Of a stretch of 64,000 nt of DNA, positions 12,025 to 24,310 are shown one piece after another. The notes beneath the pieces were generated by a model. The model did no database searches and was not told the origin of the DNA. It saw only the letters and a list, made by a program, of their open reading frames with translations. Position 1 is the stretch's first letter, and each line of letters starts with the position of its first letter. Source of the stretch: Edaphochlamys debaryana (Eukaryota > Chlorophyta > Chlorophyceae > Chlamydomonadales); contig JAEHOE010000027.1 of assembly GCA_016858145.1 (NCBI GenBank), forward strand, positions 372,001-436,000, in the 5' to 3' direction. The position numbers and the translations under genes were made by a program.

Positions 12025-14581
12025 ATGGCTAGCATGGCTAGCCGCTGCGTCGCCCAGCTCGTGGCCCGGCGTGCTGCGGGCTCTACGGAGAGTGCGCTCA
12101 CGAAGCTGGGGCCACTGAGCTCAGTCCTGTCCGTGCGTGCCATCCCAGCCATCCCATCCGCTCGCTCGAACGCCGCAAGTTCGCGCTCGTTTGCCACCGC
12201 GGCGCCGGAGGAGACGCGGCAGGCGTGGAGGCCCAACAGCCAGGTGCGCTCGGTGTCTGCGGGCCCCCGAACTGAGTGTGGACGCCTTGGGGGGACGCCT
12301 CCCGGTACCGTTGGGGACAGGGGTCCCTGGCCCCCATGCCCCGGCATGCGAGAGGAGCCTATCGCCCACGAGCCTGCAGTTTCCATGCCAACCATCCACC
12401 CCTCTGCCGCCGCTAAACTTCCACAGGGTGCCGAGGATGCGACTGCCGCGGCCGAGAAATCCCCCGGGCAGGTGAGCGCTGCAGATACCGCTGGGGCGGG
12501 AGTCTTTCCCGCTACAAGCACCAGCAGTTTCAAGCAAGCACATTCCGCAAGCCGCAGGTCGAGCCTCTAATCAGGCTGGGTTGAAGAAGCCAGCAGAAGC
12601 TGAAGCACCTGTGGGTTCTTACCCCTTCCTCTTTTCCCGTCCCCTCCCGCTTCCCGCCGAACAGGATGCTGCCGCGGCCCGCGCTGCTGCCGCCGAGGAG
12701 GTCGGCCGCGTCGGCCTGGCCGCCGATACCTTCCCCGAGATGGACGACGTGGCTAAGCTGCTGGAGGTGGGACCTGTGGTATGAGCGTTGTATGTCTGTA
12801 TGGACATGTCTCGAGCGGGATCGGCCCCCGGCGGCTTTAGGACCAGCCTGACCTGGCCTGACTCATGACAGTGGACGACCCTGGCCCCCGGGCCTCCTAT
12901 GTCTGTTTGAGCATTCCATGAGAGGGATAAGTTTCCGCCGTCTCCCCGGCCTGAAGGGCGAGCACGAGGCCGCAAGTCAGCCGTTGAGCGGCATCACCCT
13001 TTCACCCCGGACGCACAGGGTTTGAGCAGCTCCCTTCCGGTCGGTCCCCCACCAGCCCTGCCCGCCCCTCCACCGCCACGCCCCCCCACCCCACCCCGGT
13101 TCCCGCAGGAGATGGGCCTGCAGCCGGGCCGCAACTGCGTGATTGGGGACGGGCTGGCGGTGGCGGACGTGGGTCTCTTCCTGGACGTGGGCCCGCCGCT
13201 GGGCGGAGTCAAGGTGGGCTTGCGGGCGCTACAGGAGGGCTGGACAGGGTGCAGCTGGGGTCTTCGGGGACCTCGGGGTGTAGTAGTTGCCTTCCTAGGG
13301 CGGCGTGTAACTCTACACAGGGGGGGGGGCGATGACCAACCGTCCGGGGCTAAGACTGGGAGCAAGCCGGGACCAGGGTGGAGGCGCCGGCCGCGGATGG
13401 CGCGGGGCCGTTGAGTTGGCTGCAGGCTGTACCCTCCTCGGGACTCCTGATGTGCCCTTTTGCCTTCCTCCCGGTGGCCCCCGCCTGCAGGTGGCAATGG
13501 AGATGGAGGAGGAGCGATCGGCGCTGGCGGGGCCCGCCAGCGCCCGCGAGTACGCCCTGAAGCGGGCGCTGCGTTCCGTGATGCAGGCAAGCGGAGAACG
13601 GGTGCTGAGCTCATTGCTGTCCGCTCGCACGAGGGCTAGCGTAGGAGTCCACAAGCGAGCGCAAGCCTCGGAACGCTGGGGGCAGCCGGCCAGGGGCAGC
13701 TGAGGCGCACGGCACCAAGGGCACTGGCCAGCTCAGCGCAAGGGCTACCTCGCCTCGTATGGTATCCCGCGCCACCTACGGTACCCCGCGCCAGACTCCG
13801 CCCTGCTGCGACCCACTCCCGCCGCACGCTTCCGCCGCACCCTCCCGCTACAACTTTACCCTTCTCATACCCTCCGCTACGCCCTCCCGCAGGCGCACGG
13901 CTGGCACGTGGCCACGGTGGCGCGCTCCGACTGGCTGCGCCTGGACCCCGACCAGCGGGTGGACTACCTGTCGAGCGTCATCTACACAGCCCTGTCGCCG
14001 CCGGGACACAACGCGCATGGGCACAAGCACGGGGAGTCGTGCGGCCACGGGCACAAGCACGGCGAGTCGCGCGACCACGGGCACAGCCACGGCCACCACG
14101 ACCACGGTAGGTTCTGGGGCTGGCGCTCGGGATGGGGATGGGGATGGGGTTGTAAGATGGCTGCGTGGGAAGGTTGGGTGTGAGGAGACCTGCCAGGGAC
14201 AAAGCACCTGCTCCCTGCAGGTGCACCGACGCTGTCGCTTGGTGCCAGCGAGCTGCTGTCTGTAGCCGTAACCGCTCGTGCCTTTGCAAGCTAGCGCGTG
14301 GTCCTGCTTGAATCGTGTCTCCGGCTTTGCCCTGCGCTGGCCCTTTTCCAGGTCACAAGGAGGGCGGCTGCTGCGGCAAGGGCGATGGAAGCTGCGGCCA
14401 CAACCACAGCCACGGCCACGGCCACAAGCACGAACACGGCCATAAGCACGATCACGGCCATAAGCACGGTCACGGCGGCGGCGGCGGCTGCGGGGGCGGC
14501 GGCGGCGGCTGCGGGGGCGGCGGCGGCGACGGCGGGGGCGGCGACGGCGGGGGCGGCGGCGGCGGCCGCCACAAGCACTGA
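12025..14581 (+). CDS. organelle-targeted RAP-like protein with His-rich metal-binding tail
   Basis: Seven exons: 12025-12243, 12427-12471, 12665-12766, 13109-13213, 13491-13586, 13893-14106, 14352-14581; total 1011 nt, 336 aa, all phases consistent. The intron after 13586 uses a GC donor. The N terminus (MASMASRCVAQLVARRAAG, later SSRSFATAAPEE) looks like a mitochondrial or chloroplast transit peptide. Residues about 155-235 (VAMEMEEE, then LKRALRSVMQAHGWHVATVA, SDWLRL, YLSSVI) follow the RAP-domain pattern of a hydrophobic strand, basic helix, G.W.V strand, .W..L and YL; RAP domains act in organelle RNA metabolism. From about 240 on the protein is HGHKHGES-type His repeats, a CCGKGDGSCGH element, more HGHKH repeats, then Gly/Cys runs ending GRHKH, suggesting Zn/Ni/Cu binding. 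The RAP call is tentative; the gene model is firm. TGTAA lies at 14980-14984. Confidence 0.75.
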
Positions 14582-16153
14582 GCGGTGCATGAGCCGGGTG
14601 TGGCTGCGGCAAGCTGCCCAGCAGCTGCGGCGGCAGCGGTGGCGTAGGCAGGCAGGGTCCAGTAGACCCTGGGCAGGGCGTGGCAGCTAGATGCACGAGG
14701 GCATGTGCATGCAGCAGGGAGTTACCACAGCAGGACTTGACGGGTGTGCAGGAGCGGGAACTAAATGGGGGGTTGCTTGGAGGGGTTGGAGGTGCTTGGA
14801 GGTTATTGCGGGCTCAGAGGTGCTGGCACGCTGGCCCGGTTTTGTCTTCAGGGCCACATGCGGTTATAATAGTATGCGGACCCCAAATCTATCCCTGGCG
14901 GCACTTTGGTACGCAGAAATGCAGGCGGGGGCCGGGCGCATAGTGGAGGGGGGCCGTGGGGCTGAACCAAGGCATCCTTTGTAACATACGTAATGCGTTG
15001 CTCGAGTGCGCGGCCTGGGCGGTTGGGCCCTGGCTGAAGCAGGCAACCTTGGCTTTGCTTGCTGCGAATGCTGCTCCAACAGAGCTCGCTTGCGGAACTT
15101 GAGATGAGACTGACCTGTTTACTTCAGTTCAAGCACACAGCTGGACAGGAGCCTGGCGCGGAGGGGGGCCTGGACCGCAAAGCCGTCCACTGTCATGCCA
15201 CCCCGTTGGGTCTGCATCAGTCTTGTCTTCCTCGCTTTCTTGTTTAGCACCCCCACCGCTCTGCCTCCTTTTGCTTTGGTGCCGGTAGCAGCGCAGCGCC
15301 CTACGGATCAAAAGCCCCGGCATATGGCATCGCCCTGAGTCCCCTGCTCCCTTCACATCGCTGCCGTCAACACCTGCCGGTCCCAGCCGCACTACCCTCG
15401 CCGCAGCGCCTCAGAGCTTGGGTGGTCATGTCAACGCGCGCTGCAGCACTACACGAGTGAATCCGCGGCTAGCTGCTGGCCGCGCGTACCTACGGCCTAC
15501 CTTCCAGCCCGGCACATCCACTTCTACCCCTTTTCCGTTGCTGTGCCCTGGCATGGGGTCAAGGGCCCCGTTGACGGCGTTGAGGCGGTCGGCTAAGTCT
15601 GCACGGCGCTGGGACTGGTATTCTCGCAAATGTCGACCTTGACAATTGGAGAGGGACTGTGGAAAGGAGCGGGAAAGGGGACACTTTGCGAGCAGACACG
15701 TTGCCGACGGATGGAGGCGATGGCTGGGGGCGCGGGTTGGGGGTGACCGTGGAGGTCGCTGTCGGCTACTCGGCTGGACACCCCAACAACTCAGCACTTT
15801 GACAGGAACGCTTCCCTCTACTTTGAGCTCATTGCAGGGCGCTGGCGAGCCCAGGGTGCGAGGCTGTCGCTGAATAAATACGACAATTTGGATCCCGTCG
15901 AGCTCGCGTTCCTTCCTCCGCAGGCCTGGCGCCTCGGGCACTGCACCTGCGACTGAAGTCTACTGCCGTCATGCTCTAAACACCCTATACTAGGGCTGAC
16001 GCTCTGCTCGGCGCAAGGTCGCTCTTTCAATTTGCGAGGACAGCTTCCTCAGAATAGCTTCCAGCGCGGTCGCCCAGAGCTATAAAATCAACAGCATATC
16101 GCCAAAGCTACTTTTAGTGCTTACAGCGGGGTCACGGAGAGGGCTCGAGCGAG
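14582..16153. other. intergenic, 3' flank of RAP-like gene and kinesin promoter
   Basis: No exon chain or conserved peptide was found. TGTAA at 14980-14984 is the likely polyadenylation signal of the RAP-like gene, and a TATA box for the kinesin is at 16081. The region 14680-15950 has scattered short open frames without recognisable content. Confidence 0.5.
16081..16087 (+). promoter_or_regulatory. TATA box of the kinesin-5 gene
   Basis: TATAAAA lies 73 bp before the kinesin start codon at 16154, in a locally AT-richer stretch. Position and sequence fit a core promoter element with a short 5' UTR. Inferred from sequence only. Confidence 0.6.
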
Positions 16154-19100
16154 ATGGCTGAGCCACCGAGCGCCAAGCCCGGCCCAGGGCCTGGCGAGAA
16201 CGAGGGCGTCAATGTTCAAGTGCTGCTGAGGTGCAGGTGAGCGGCAGGCCTGCTCACGTCTCAAGCTGCAAGGCCCTGCTTTGCATTCTTGCGACCGAAC
16301 CGTGTTGCGGGTCCGCGCTCAGGCCCCTGAGCGACAAGGAGATTGCGGAGCGGACTCCTCAAGTCATTTCGTGCAATGAGGCGCTGCGGGAGGCGACGCT
16401 GTATCAGAACGTGGGCGGCAAGCAAATGAGCAGGACCTTCCGCTTCGACCGGGTGAGCGGCTTCTGCTGCACACGACTGGGCCAAGGGCTTCAATTGAGT
16501 GCAGGGAGAAATTCGCCAAGGCAACCGCAGCTAAAGCCCTGGCGGTGTGCGGCCCCGGGTCGGCATCGGTCGCGCAGGTGTTTGGCTGCGACTCTACCCA
16601 GGAGAAGCTCTTCCGGCAGGCCGTGGTGCCAATCGTGGAGGAGGTTATGGAGGGATTTAACTGCACCATCTTCGCGTATGGGCAAACCGGCACGGGTAAG
16701 ACCTACACGATGGAGGGTGGCCCCCGGAAGAGCGAGGACGGAAAGCAGCTCTCCGCGGAGGCGGGAGTCATCCCCCGCTCGATCAAGCAGATCTTTGACA
16801 CCATTGAGTCCAACAACGCGGATTCCACCGTCAAGGTGACGTTCCTGGAGCTGTACAATGAGGAGCTGACAGACCTGCTGTCTTTTGATGACGCCAAGGA
16901 CGAGAGCAAGCGGCTGCGCCTGCTGGAGGACCGCAGCGGGGTGGTGGTGCAGGGCCTGGAGGAGGTGGTTGTCAAGAGCGCAACGGAGATCTACCAGGTG
17001 GGAAGTGGATTCGAGGGCAGGGGGTGCTCACGGAGTCCAGGGCACGATTGAGGTGGAGCCGGGGCCAAAGCAACATTCACACGGCCCCTTACCCCCGCCC
17101 TGGCCTTATCGAAGCCTCTGAAAGCTCTACATCTTGCCGGACCCCAGGTGCTGGACCGCGGCACTGCCAAGCGCCGCACCGCTGAGACGCTGCTCAACAA
17201 GCGGTCCAGCCGCAGCCACTCGGTCTTCTCTATCACCATCCACATGCGGGAGGTGACGCCCGAAGGCGAGGATGTTGTCAAGGTGAGCCCCACCCAACCC
17301 GTCTGCTTTGCTGGGACTTTGGGTGGACCCAAGCGTCACTCCCAACACGCAGCCGCCGGCAAAACTACTGCCCTTGGCACCCCTTGGTGCTGCACACCGC
17401 GTCACCCGCCTTCTTCCCGACCTCCCGCTTCGGTCGCCCCGCAGGTGGGCAAGCTTAACCTGGTGGACCTGGCAGGAAGCGAGAACATCTCCCGCTCCGG
17501 CGCCAAGGACGGGCGGGCGCGCGAGGCCGGGTCCATCAACCAGTCGCTGCTGACGCTGGGCCGCGTCATCACGGCCCTGGTGGAGCACTCGGGCCACGTG
17601 CCCTACCGTGACTCCAAGCTGACCCGCCTGCTCCGCGAGTCCCTCGGCGGCAAGACCAAGACCTGCATCATCGCCACGATTGCGCCGACGGTGCAGTGCC
17701 AGGAGGAGACCATCAGCACGCTGGACTACGCGCACAGGTGGGGTTGAGGAGGAGGAGTACTAGGCAGCACTCAGGTTTCCCGTCCAGTCCGCATCTGCAC
17801 CCACCCCTTTCGCTTGACTCGGAGACCCCGGTAGCGCTATATCTGCCTGCGCCTATGCCCTGCAGGGCCAAGAACATCCGCAACCGGCCGGAGGTCAACC
17901 AGAAGATCTCCAAGACGGCCATGATCAAAGAGATGTCGAGTGAGATGGAGAAGCTGCGCATGGAGCTTGTGGCGCAGCGCGAGAAGAACGGTGTCTACAT
18001 CCCCATCGAGCAGCACCAGGCGGTGAGGGGCACGCCCAGCTGCATGGCAGCACACGTGTTGTAGCTGGCGAGACGCAGAGGGGCTGCTGCTGACGGGCAG
18101 TTGTGTATTGCTTCCCTTGCCTACCTCCCCAGGATGAGCTGGAGCGCGTGCAGCTTCGAGACGCCGTTAAGAACATGCGCGAGGAGAGGCAGCTGGAGCA
18201 GGAGGAGTTCCAGGCCACGCTGCAGCAGCACAAGGCCGAGTCGGAGCGGGTCGTCAGCCGCCTTGAGGTGAGCTTGGCTGTATGGAGGGCTGCTCGTGTA
18301 AGCAGGGGCACGTAGACGTGGCGAAAGGCCGGCCGGTTCCAGGGCAATCCAAACGCCACGGCTGTGTAACTGCCCGCCCGTTACCACGTGGCCTCCTTAT
18401 CTGCCATCAGCTCATGCGCTGAAGGCCCTGCGTTGCCTCTGTCTGTACGTCCCGGCAGTCCGAGCTGGCGCGCGCAAAGGAGGAGGTTGCGTTCTTCGAC
18501 CAGCGGCTGCAGGAGGCCAGCCGCATCCTGTACGAGCGGCAGTACGTGATCCGGGCGCAGCGGCAGGCGGAGCAGGAGCTGGCGGACCACGCAGAGGCCG
18601 TCCGCAACGACCTGGCGGCAGCCGTCACGCACATAAGCGGCCTATTTGCCTCACTGGAGGAGCTCAGCGACGTTCACTGCGGCGACCGTGACACGGTCAA
18701 GCGTGTGCAGAAGCTCATCGGGGTGAGGAGGGCGCCACGAGCTTGACACACCAACTTGCACGCCGTGAAACGGGGGCTTGCCTGCATGAGCTAGAGGATA
18801 CGCAGTGTCGCCAGGGAGGGCACTGCGCAGATGCAGAGCGTGGCTAGTCCTGCATGCCCCTGCTATCATTGCTGACGTGCACAACCCTCACCTGCGCGGG
18901 TCCCCATCCATAGGACCGCCTGAGCGCCCTAGGCTCGTCCCTGGCGGGCTCCGTGGAGGGGCAGCAGCAGCAGCTGGCGGGCATGGGCGAGGCGCTGGCG
19001 GCCTTCAAGGCCCAGAAGCAGGTGGAGCTAGAGGAGCTGACCGCCCGCATGCAGGCCGCTCAGGCCACCCTGGCCGAGGTACGGGACGCCGTCGCTCGCG

Positions 19101-21217
19101 GCACCCAGGCTGCGGAGGCCTCGTCCTCCTCTGCCCTGGGCCGCGCCCGCGACGGTGCGGCCACGTACGCGGGCTCCACGGTTGAGGCAGCCACGGCCCT
19201 CGAGGCCGCCGCCCGCAGCGCCATCGAGGGCCTCACCGCTTCCATGGAGCAGCAGGCCCAGGAGCTGCAGGCCCTGGTGGCCCAGCAGGCCACTGCCGCG
19301 GGCGCAGCCTGCGACACGCTGCGCTCCACCATGCAGCGCATGAGCAGCGGCTTCGACTCCCTGCAGGCCGCCGCCGCCGAGGCGCAGGCCAGCATCAGCC
19401 AGCGCGCCGCCGGCCTCTCCAGCGACCTCGGCAGCTTCGCGGACCGCTACAAGCAGTCGTGCGAGGCGCAGCAGGCGCAGGTGATGGCCCAGATCGGCGC
19501 GCTGATGCAGTCCTACACGGAGCAGCGCGTGACGGCGCTGGCGCAGGAGGTGCAGCGGCTGCAGGCCGCCGCCAAGGCCGGGGGCGAGGAGGCCAGCGAG
19601 CAGCTGGGCTGCATGGCGCAGGCCGCCACGTCCGCTGCCCAGGAAGCACGGGTGAGGGGCTGCTCTGAACCTGATCTGATGACGATACCGATAGGCTCCA
19701 GCGCATGATGTCTAGGCTGGACTGGTCATGACCTGACCCTGCATTTGTATGCGCCTGACATCGGCAGGATGCGGAGGTGGCCCTACCGACCAGCATCCAG
19801 GCCGCGCACCAGGAGGCCGAGCGCCGCGCCGGCGGCCTGGCCACGTCGCTGGGCGCGCTGCAGGGGCAGGCGCGCTCGGTGCACGCGGGCGTCGCGGAGG
19901 GCCTGAAGCGCAGCGTTGCCGCCGCGCAGTCCTTCAGCCAGGTGGGCTGCTGGGCCCGAGTGCCTCGCTTCCTCTGCTTCCCTGCTCCTGCTGTGCCATT
20001 AGTCCCATGTCGGCATGTGTGACGCCCGCAGAGCCCGTGCTATGCCTGGCTTGACTGCTTTGCCCTCTGCCGCGCTTCCTGCTGCAGGGCATGGGCGAGG
20101 AGTGCAGCCGGGCGGCCGGCTCCGTACAGGCGGCAGTGCGCGCCTGCACGTCCGAGGCGGGCGAGGCGGTGTCGGGCGCGTCCACGGCCATCCAGGGCGT
20201 GGGCCAGACGGTGGAGGCAGCGGCGGCCCGGGACTGCCGCTCGGCGGAGGAGTGGGGCTCGGCGTGTGTGGCAGTCGGCGGTGCTCTCTCAGGTACGAGT
20301 TGGAAGTGCATGCTAGGGCCCTTTCTCTTGTGTTCCGCCCCGCACCCTCGGCATCAAATGCTGCTGATACCAACATGTCCATCTGCGCGTCTCACATTCT
20401 TCTCTGTCCGCTGTTCGCAGCCCTGGGCGAGGCGCAGACAAGCGGCATGTCCAGCCTGGCCGGAGAGGCGGAGGGGCTCCTGCAGGCCCGGCTGGAGGTG
20501 GAGCGCCAGGTGCTGCCGCCCAAGCAGCCCGAGCTCAGCGTGCCGCCGCCCTCGTCCATCCAGGAGCTGCGCTGCCCCTCCGAGGAGCGGCTCACTGCGC
20601 GCTGCCACGAGGAGTTCCCGCAGATGTTCTCGGGGACCACGGTGGGTGCATGGCGTCAAGGTTGGGAAGGAGGGGACAGTTGGGAAGAAGCTGAGCCTGG
20701 CAGCTCATCAAAGGTTGCCTTCTGGCCTTCGCAAGCTGAGGTGGCCCGAACAGCTATGTATCGGAAATGAAGCTGGCAGCTCATGCAAGTCTTCAATTAC
20801 AAGCAATCCTGCCCACCCAACTCCATTTGGCGTGATGACGCCGCAATGCTGCCCACTCCACCATCTAAGCCTCCTTCTTTCCCGCCCTCCGTACAGGCGG
20901 CGCCGGCCAGCCCCCGCGCCAACGTCTCCCGGCAGCCAAGCGGCTCGGCGGGGGCCATGGAGAACGCGACGCCCATGGCGGCCGTCGCGGCAGCGGGTCC
21001 GCTCGATGCGCAGGGCACCGTTGGCGGTGCCCTCATCCCGCCGTCGCCCCGCTCCACCGCCGGGCTCCGCAGCCGCATCCCCTCCAAGCCCAACCTCGTG
21101 CCGAGCTCACCAGCCAGCGTCAAGGACCTGGCACCCAACGTCACGACACGCCAGCAGCTAGCCGACAAGACCAACGCACGGTCGCAGCGGAGCCTCCTGT
21201 CGGATTGGCCCGCCTAA
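16154..21217 (+). CDS. KIN5: kinesin-5 (BimC/Eg5-type) motor protein
   Basis: Plus-end-directed motor that, as homotetramers, crosslinks and slides antiparallel spindle microtubules. Thirteen exons: 16154-16236, 16323-16452, 16578-16997, 17148-17282, 17445-17737, 17866-18022, 18133-18267, 18459-18722, 18914-19651, 19768-19941, 20088-20292, 20421-20641, 20897-21217; total 3276 nt, 1091 aa, typical for kinesin-5. The N-terminal motor (about 20-365) has VLLRCRPLSDKE, the P-loop [14 protein letters not shown], switch [14 protein letters not shown] and switch [12 protein letters not shown]. The insert before [12 protein letters not shown] and the neck linker [13 protein letters not shown] are characteristic of kinesin-5. 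Residues about 375-980 are predicted coiled coil ([10 protein letters not shown] onward), and the last 107 residues are Pro/Ala/Ser-rich tail without a clear BimC box. TGTAA at 21426-21430 is about 210 bp past the stop. Confidence 0.96.
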
Positions 21218-22102
21218 GGTCTAGCGCTTGCTAAGTCAAGAGATCAAGGGGTCGTAATCAGGCCCGAAGCGGCCGACATCAGCAGAAAGCAAGGGCTAAG
21301 GGGGGACGTCGATACGTAGGCACATGCCAACTCGGTCTGCACGGGTCACCGGGCCCCGCGTCCCGCTTCCAAGCAATATATAGACCTGGTCAGCGTGAGC
21401 AATTGCGGTTCAACGTCGTGCGGTATGTAAGCCGCTTACGTCTATACAGAGCCATCCGCGTCCTTTCTATCACGGAAACAGCCATGAGGGCGTCACAGCA
21501 AACGTGCCTCGTCAATGTGCCTGCCGCATTGTTTAAACCATAGTCGAACACCCGTCGATGCCAGACCCCACGGCAGCTCCCACTCAAATCCATGAACCCT
21601 AGTCTACGAGGACACAAGAGAGAAGTCTGAAACTTCTGAGAAAGTACAAGCCGGCCTGAATCTGCAGTATGAGCCCAACCCCGCGTTTGATGGAGAAGTC
21701 ATAACCCTATGTCAGCACCCGCGTCCGTTAAGCAGCATGCAGCTGAGTCATTTGAAGCAAGCCATCCTGTCGTTCTTCAGGCGAGGTTCACGCGGCTCCC
21801 CGTAAACACGCTGCAACGTCAACCTAGTCACGTCCCCCCGCAAGTCCTGCACAGAAGGCTTAGCCATAAAGCAATCCTATGGCCTCCCTCACCCCCCCCC
21901 AAACGCAATGAATGAAGACGCGAGTCCAAGAACGTAGGCTCGGCGATGCTTGTTGCACAGATGCACGGCAACTGTAGCATGCCCGCTTAGGCGTTGAGCC
22001 AAGAGGGGAAAGAAGGGTCGTAGGGTAGGAAACATGACGCGTGCAATGCAGACACCTCCGGTTGCGCATCCTTTATTGTCGAGCGTGATCCAGGCCTCCT
22101 CT
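21218..22102. other. intergenic between converging genes
   Basis: Contains the 3' flank of the kinesin, including TGTAA at 21426-21430, and the 3' flank of the minus-strand membrane gene. Somewhat less GC-rich than its surroundings. No coding exon is supported. Confidence 0.45.
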
Positions 22103-24310
22103 CTACCCGGATGCCTGCTGGCTGCTCACGGCCGGAAGCATGGGCGGTGCTGCCTTGCTGGGCGTCTGCCTTCCAGCCTCAACGTTCCCTCCAACCGACC
22201 GAGTCTGTGACGAGCCGCTCTGGCCCCCCGTCTCGGCTACCTGCGTGCCGCTGTCGGTGGGCGGAGGCGGCGCGCCTTGCCCTCCCGGCGGTCCAGTATT
22301 CGGCGCTGCTATAGCAGCGCCCCCGTCAGTTGCAGAGCTCAGCTCCACTAGGTCCACCGCAGTGAGCTGGTAGCCTGAGCCTAGCAAGCTGCTCAGCCGC
22401 GGGCCCAGCAGCCCCAGCACCGCCGCGTTGGTGGCAGGACTGGCAGCCGCTTTGGCAGCTGCCGCCACCTGGGCCTCGGCACCAAGGCCCAGCGTGAGGG
22501 AGAAGACCAACTGCGAACTCCTGAGGGGGAGCGGGGCATTGACGAGGAGCGTTCAGTAGCCCTCAGAGCTAGACCTGACCTCAGTGGGTGGTGTTCCAGC
22601 CGCGCCCTACAATCCTCACTTCAGCCGCCTGCCGAGTCCACCGGGCACCGGCTCTACTACGCCAAGCTCCGCTGGGGTATGAGAACCAGACCGGGGCATC
22701 CTGCGCGTCCGGCCACCGTCTGGCTTTGAACCCACTGCGCACCTAGCGGAGGATACCCTGGCACGCTCATCCCCCCCCCCCGACTCCGCAAGGAATCTAC
22801 CCCAGCCCCAGGAACCCGGCCTGCTACTGTGCTACACTTCCTTCGTTGGCCACTGCCTCACGCACAACGCACCTGCTGCACGCAATGCTTTCCACCAGGA
22901 GAGTTGTGGTGGTCAGCCCCATGGCAGCAAGCGCTGCAGCGTACGCGGCCTGCAAAGACAGCCAAAGGGGCGGCGGGGCGAGGCGGGGTTTCAGCTCGGC
23001 CAGGTGTAACTGTTGCCGGCCAGTCCATCACCTACCGGTAGCCTCCCGCGCCTGCGCGAAGCCAACTAGGGTGAAGAACTTCACCCAGCGTGCCACGCCT
23101 CCCGGTGGCCAGGGCCATTACAACTAGTTGAGTTAGTCTAGGCTGCGTCCCCGGCCTTGCAAACAGTCCCACCCCCCACCTTCAAATGCTCCGCAATTCC
23201 AGGCGGCACTCGGCACGGCCACGGTCCCGTGGTGGCGGCTGCCTCGCCGCCTGCACCCGTGCTCGCGATGGTAAGCATCCCCACGAAGCGCCGGTCCGTC
23301 AGTCCAGCCTGGTCCGTTGCTGTGGCTGGCTTTGCTGGGCCCTGTGCTCCCGGCCCTGGCCCTGCAGTTCGTACGTGCAGCGCCTGCGAGTTGAGGGGCG
23401 CGAGGGGAGGGTGGAGAGAGGGTTTGCATATGGGCCCCGCTGGACGAGCAACGGCAAGGGCACTCTACGACAGCCCTTGAGCTCTAGCAACAGTAGGTAG
23501 GTGGCTGCTTCCGAGTGCAGTGCAGAAGTACATTGCACGGCAGGGCCCGGCGCATGCAAGCTGCGTATGTTGCGTGTGCTCGTGAGGTAGAGGTACGCAG
23601 GTGGAGGTGGGTGCGGTGCGGTCCCGTGCGCACGCGGGGCTGCAAGGGTTTTGTGCGGCCCCAATTGCCTCAGCATATGGGCTCTGTCCGCCATGCCACC
23701 CTGTGGCTGGCAGCCTCCCTCGCCCGCTGGCGAGGGCTCGTCGGAATCCCGTGCTACTTGACGGCGGGCGCACGCGCAAACTCCGCCAGACTGCCCTTGT
23801 TAACAAATGACAAGGCATGTCGATTAAGCAAGGTGTTTCCGTGGAAGCTACTGTGGAAGCTACGACTGCACTAAAATGCACACCGGACATGTCTAGAGCG
23901 AGTTTGCAGCCTCACTTCTGTCGAGGCGTGTCCACTGCTGCTCCTCAACGTCAAAGCAGCAGTGACGGCGGTGACGGCGACTACTGCGACGAGGATGGCG
24001 ACTGCGCACGCTACCCCAATCTGCTTGCAACCTGGTCGCTTCTGCGATAAACAGCAAGCAGTATGGAAATTGCCTTTGTGAAACGTTACTTGACCGCCCG
24101 CCTTGACGAAGCATTTCCATTCCTTACCCAAGCTCGGCGCGACAACGGCGCGGAGTCAGGTTCGAGGACGATTCGGACATGGCTGAGAGATTCAGAGGAG
24201 ACGGAGCCAAGCGACTGCTGCCAGGCGAGTGGCGGGGCTGCGGCTGGCGATGATGGTGAGCTTACACTCTCTCTACTACTGCCCAGAAAGGGCCGGCTAG
24301 CCCCCGTCAT
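22103..24310 (-). CDS. putative type II membrane cell-surface protein (incomplete exon chain)
   Basis: Exons supported by frame and splice borders: 24310-24128 (cytosolic Ser-rich N terminus from the Met at 24310), 24041-23916 (a basic KRPGCKQ then the TM helix GVACAVAILVAVVAVTAVTA), 22949-22873 (AAYAAALAAMGLTTTTLLVE) and 22520-22103 (LVFSLTLGLGAEAQ, then PGGQGAPPPP and a Ser/Pro-rich tail). The phases of the last two exons fit each other, and the first two fit each other. At least one exon between 23915 and 22950 is missing; the best candidate (about 23267-23197) breaks the frame. The layout (short cytosolic part, one TM, ectodomain with a V-F-S strand followed by Ala-rich helix, Pro-rich tail) parallels the neighbour at 26143-29458. 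Function unknown; damage (pseudogene) cannot be excluded. Confidence 0.55.

Noticed and set aside
23197..23267. Candidate middle exon of the first type II membrane gene
   Set aside because: Its borders (CAG acceptor, GTGGGG donor) are good, but the length gives a wrong phase and the required frame contains a stop, so it was left out.
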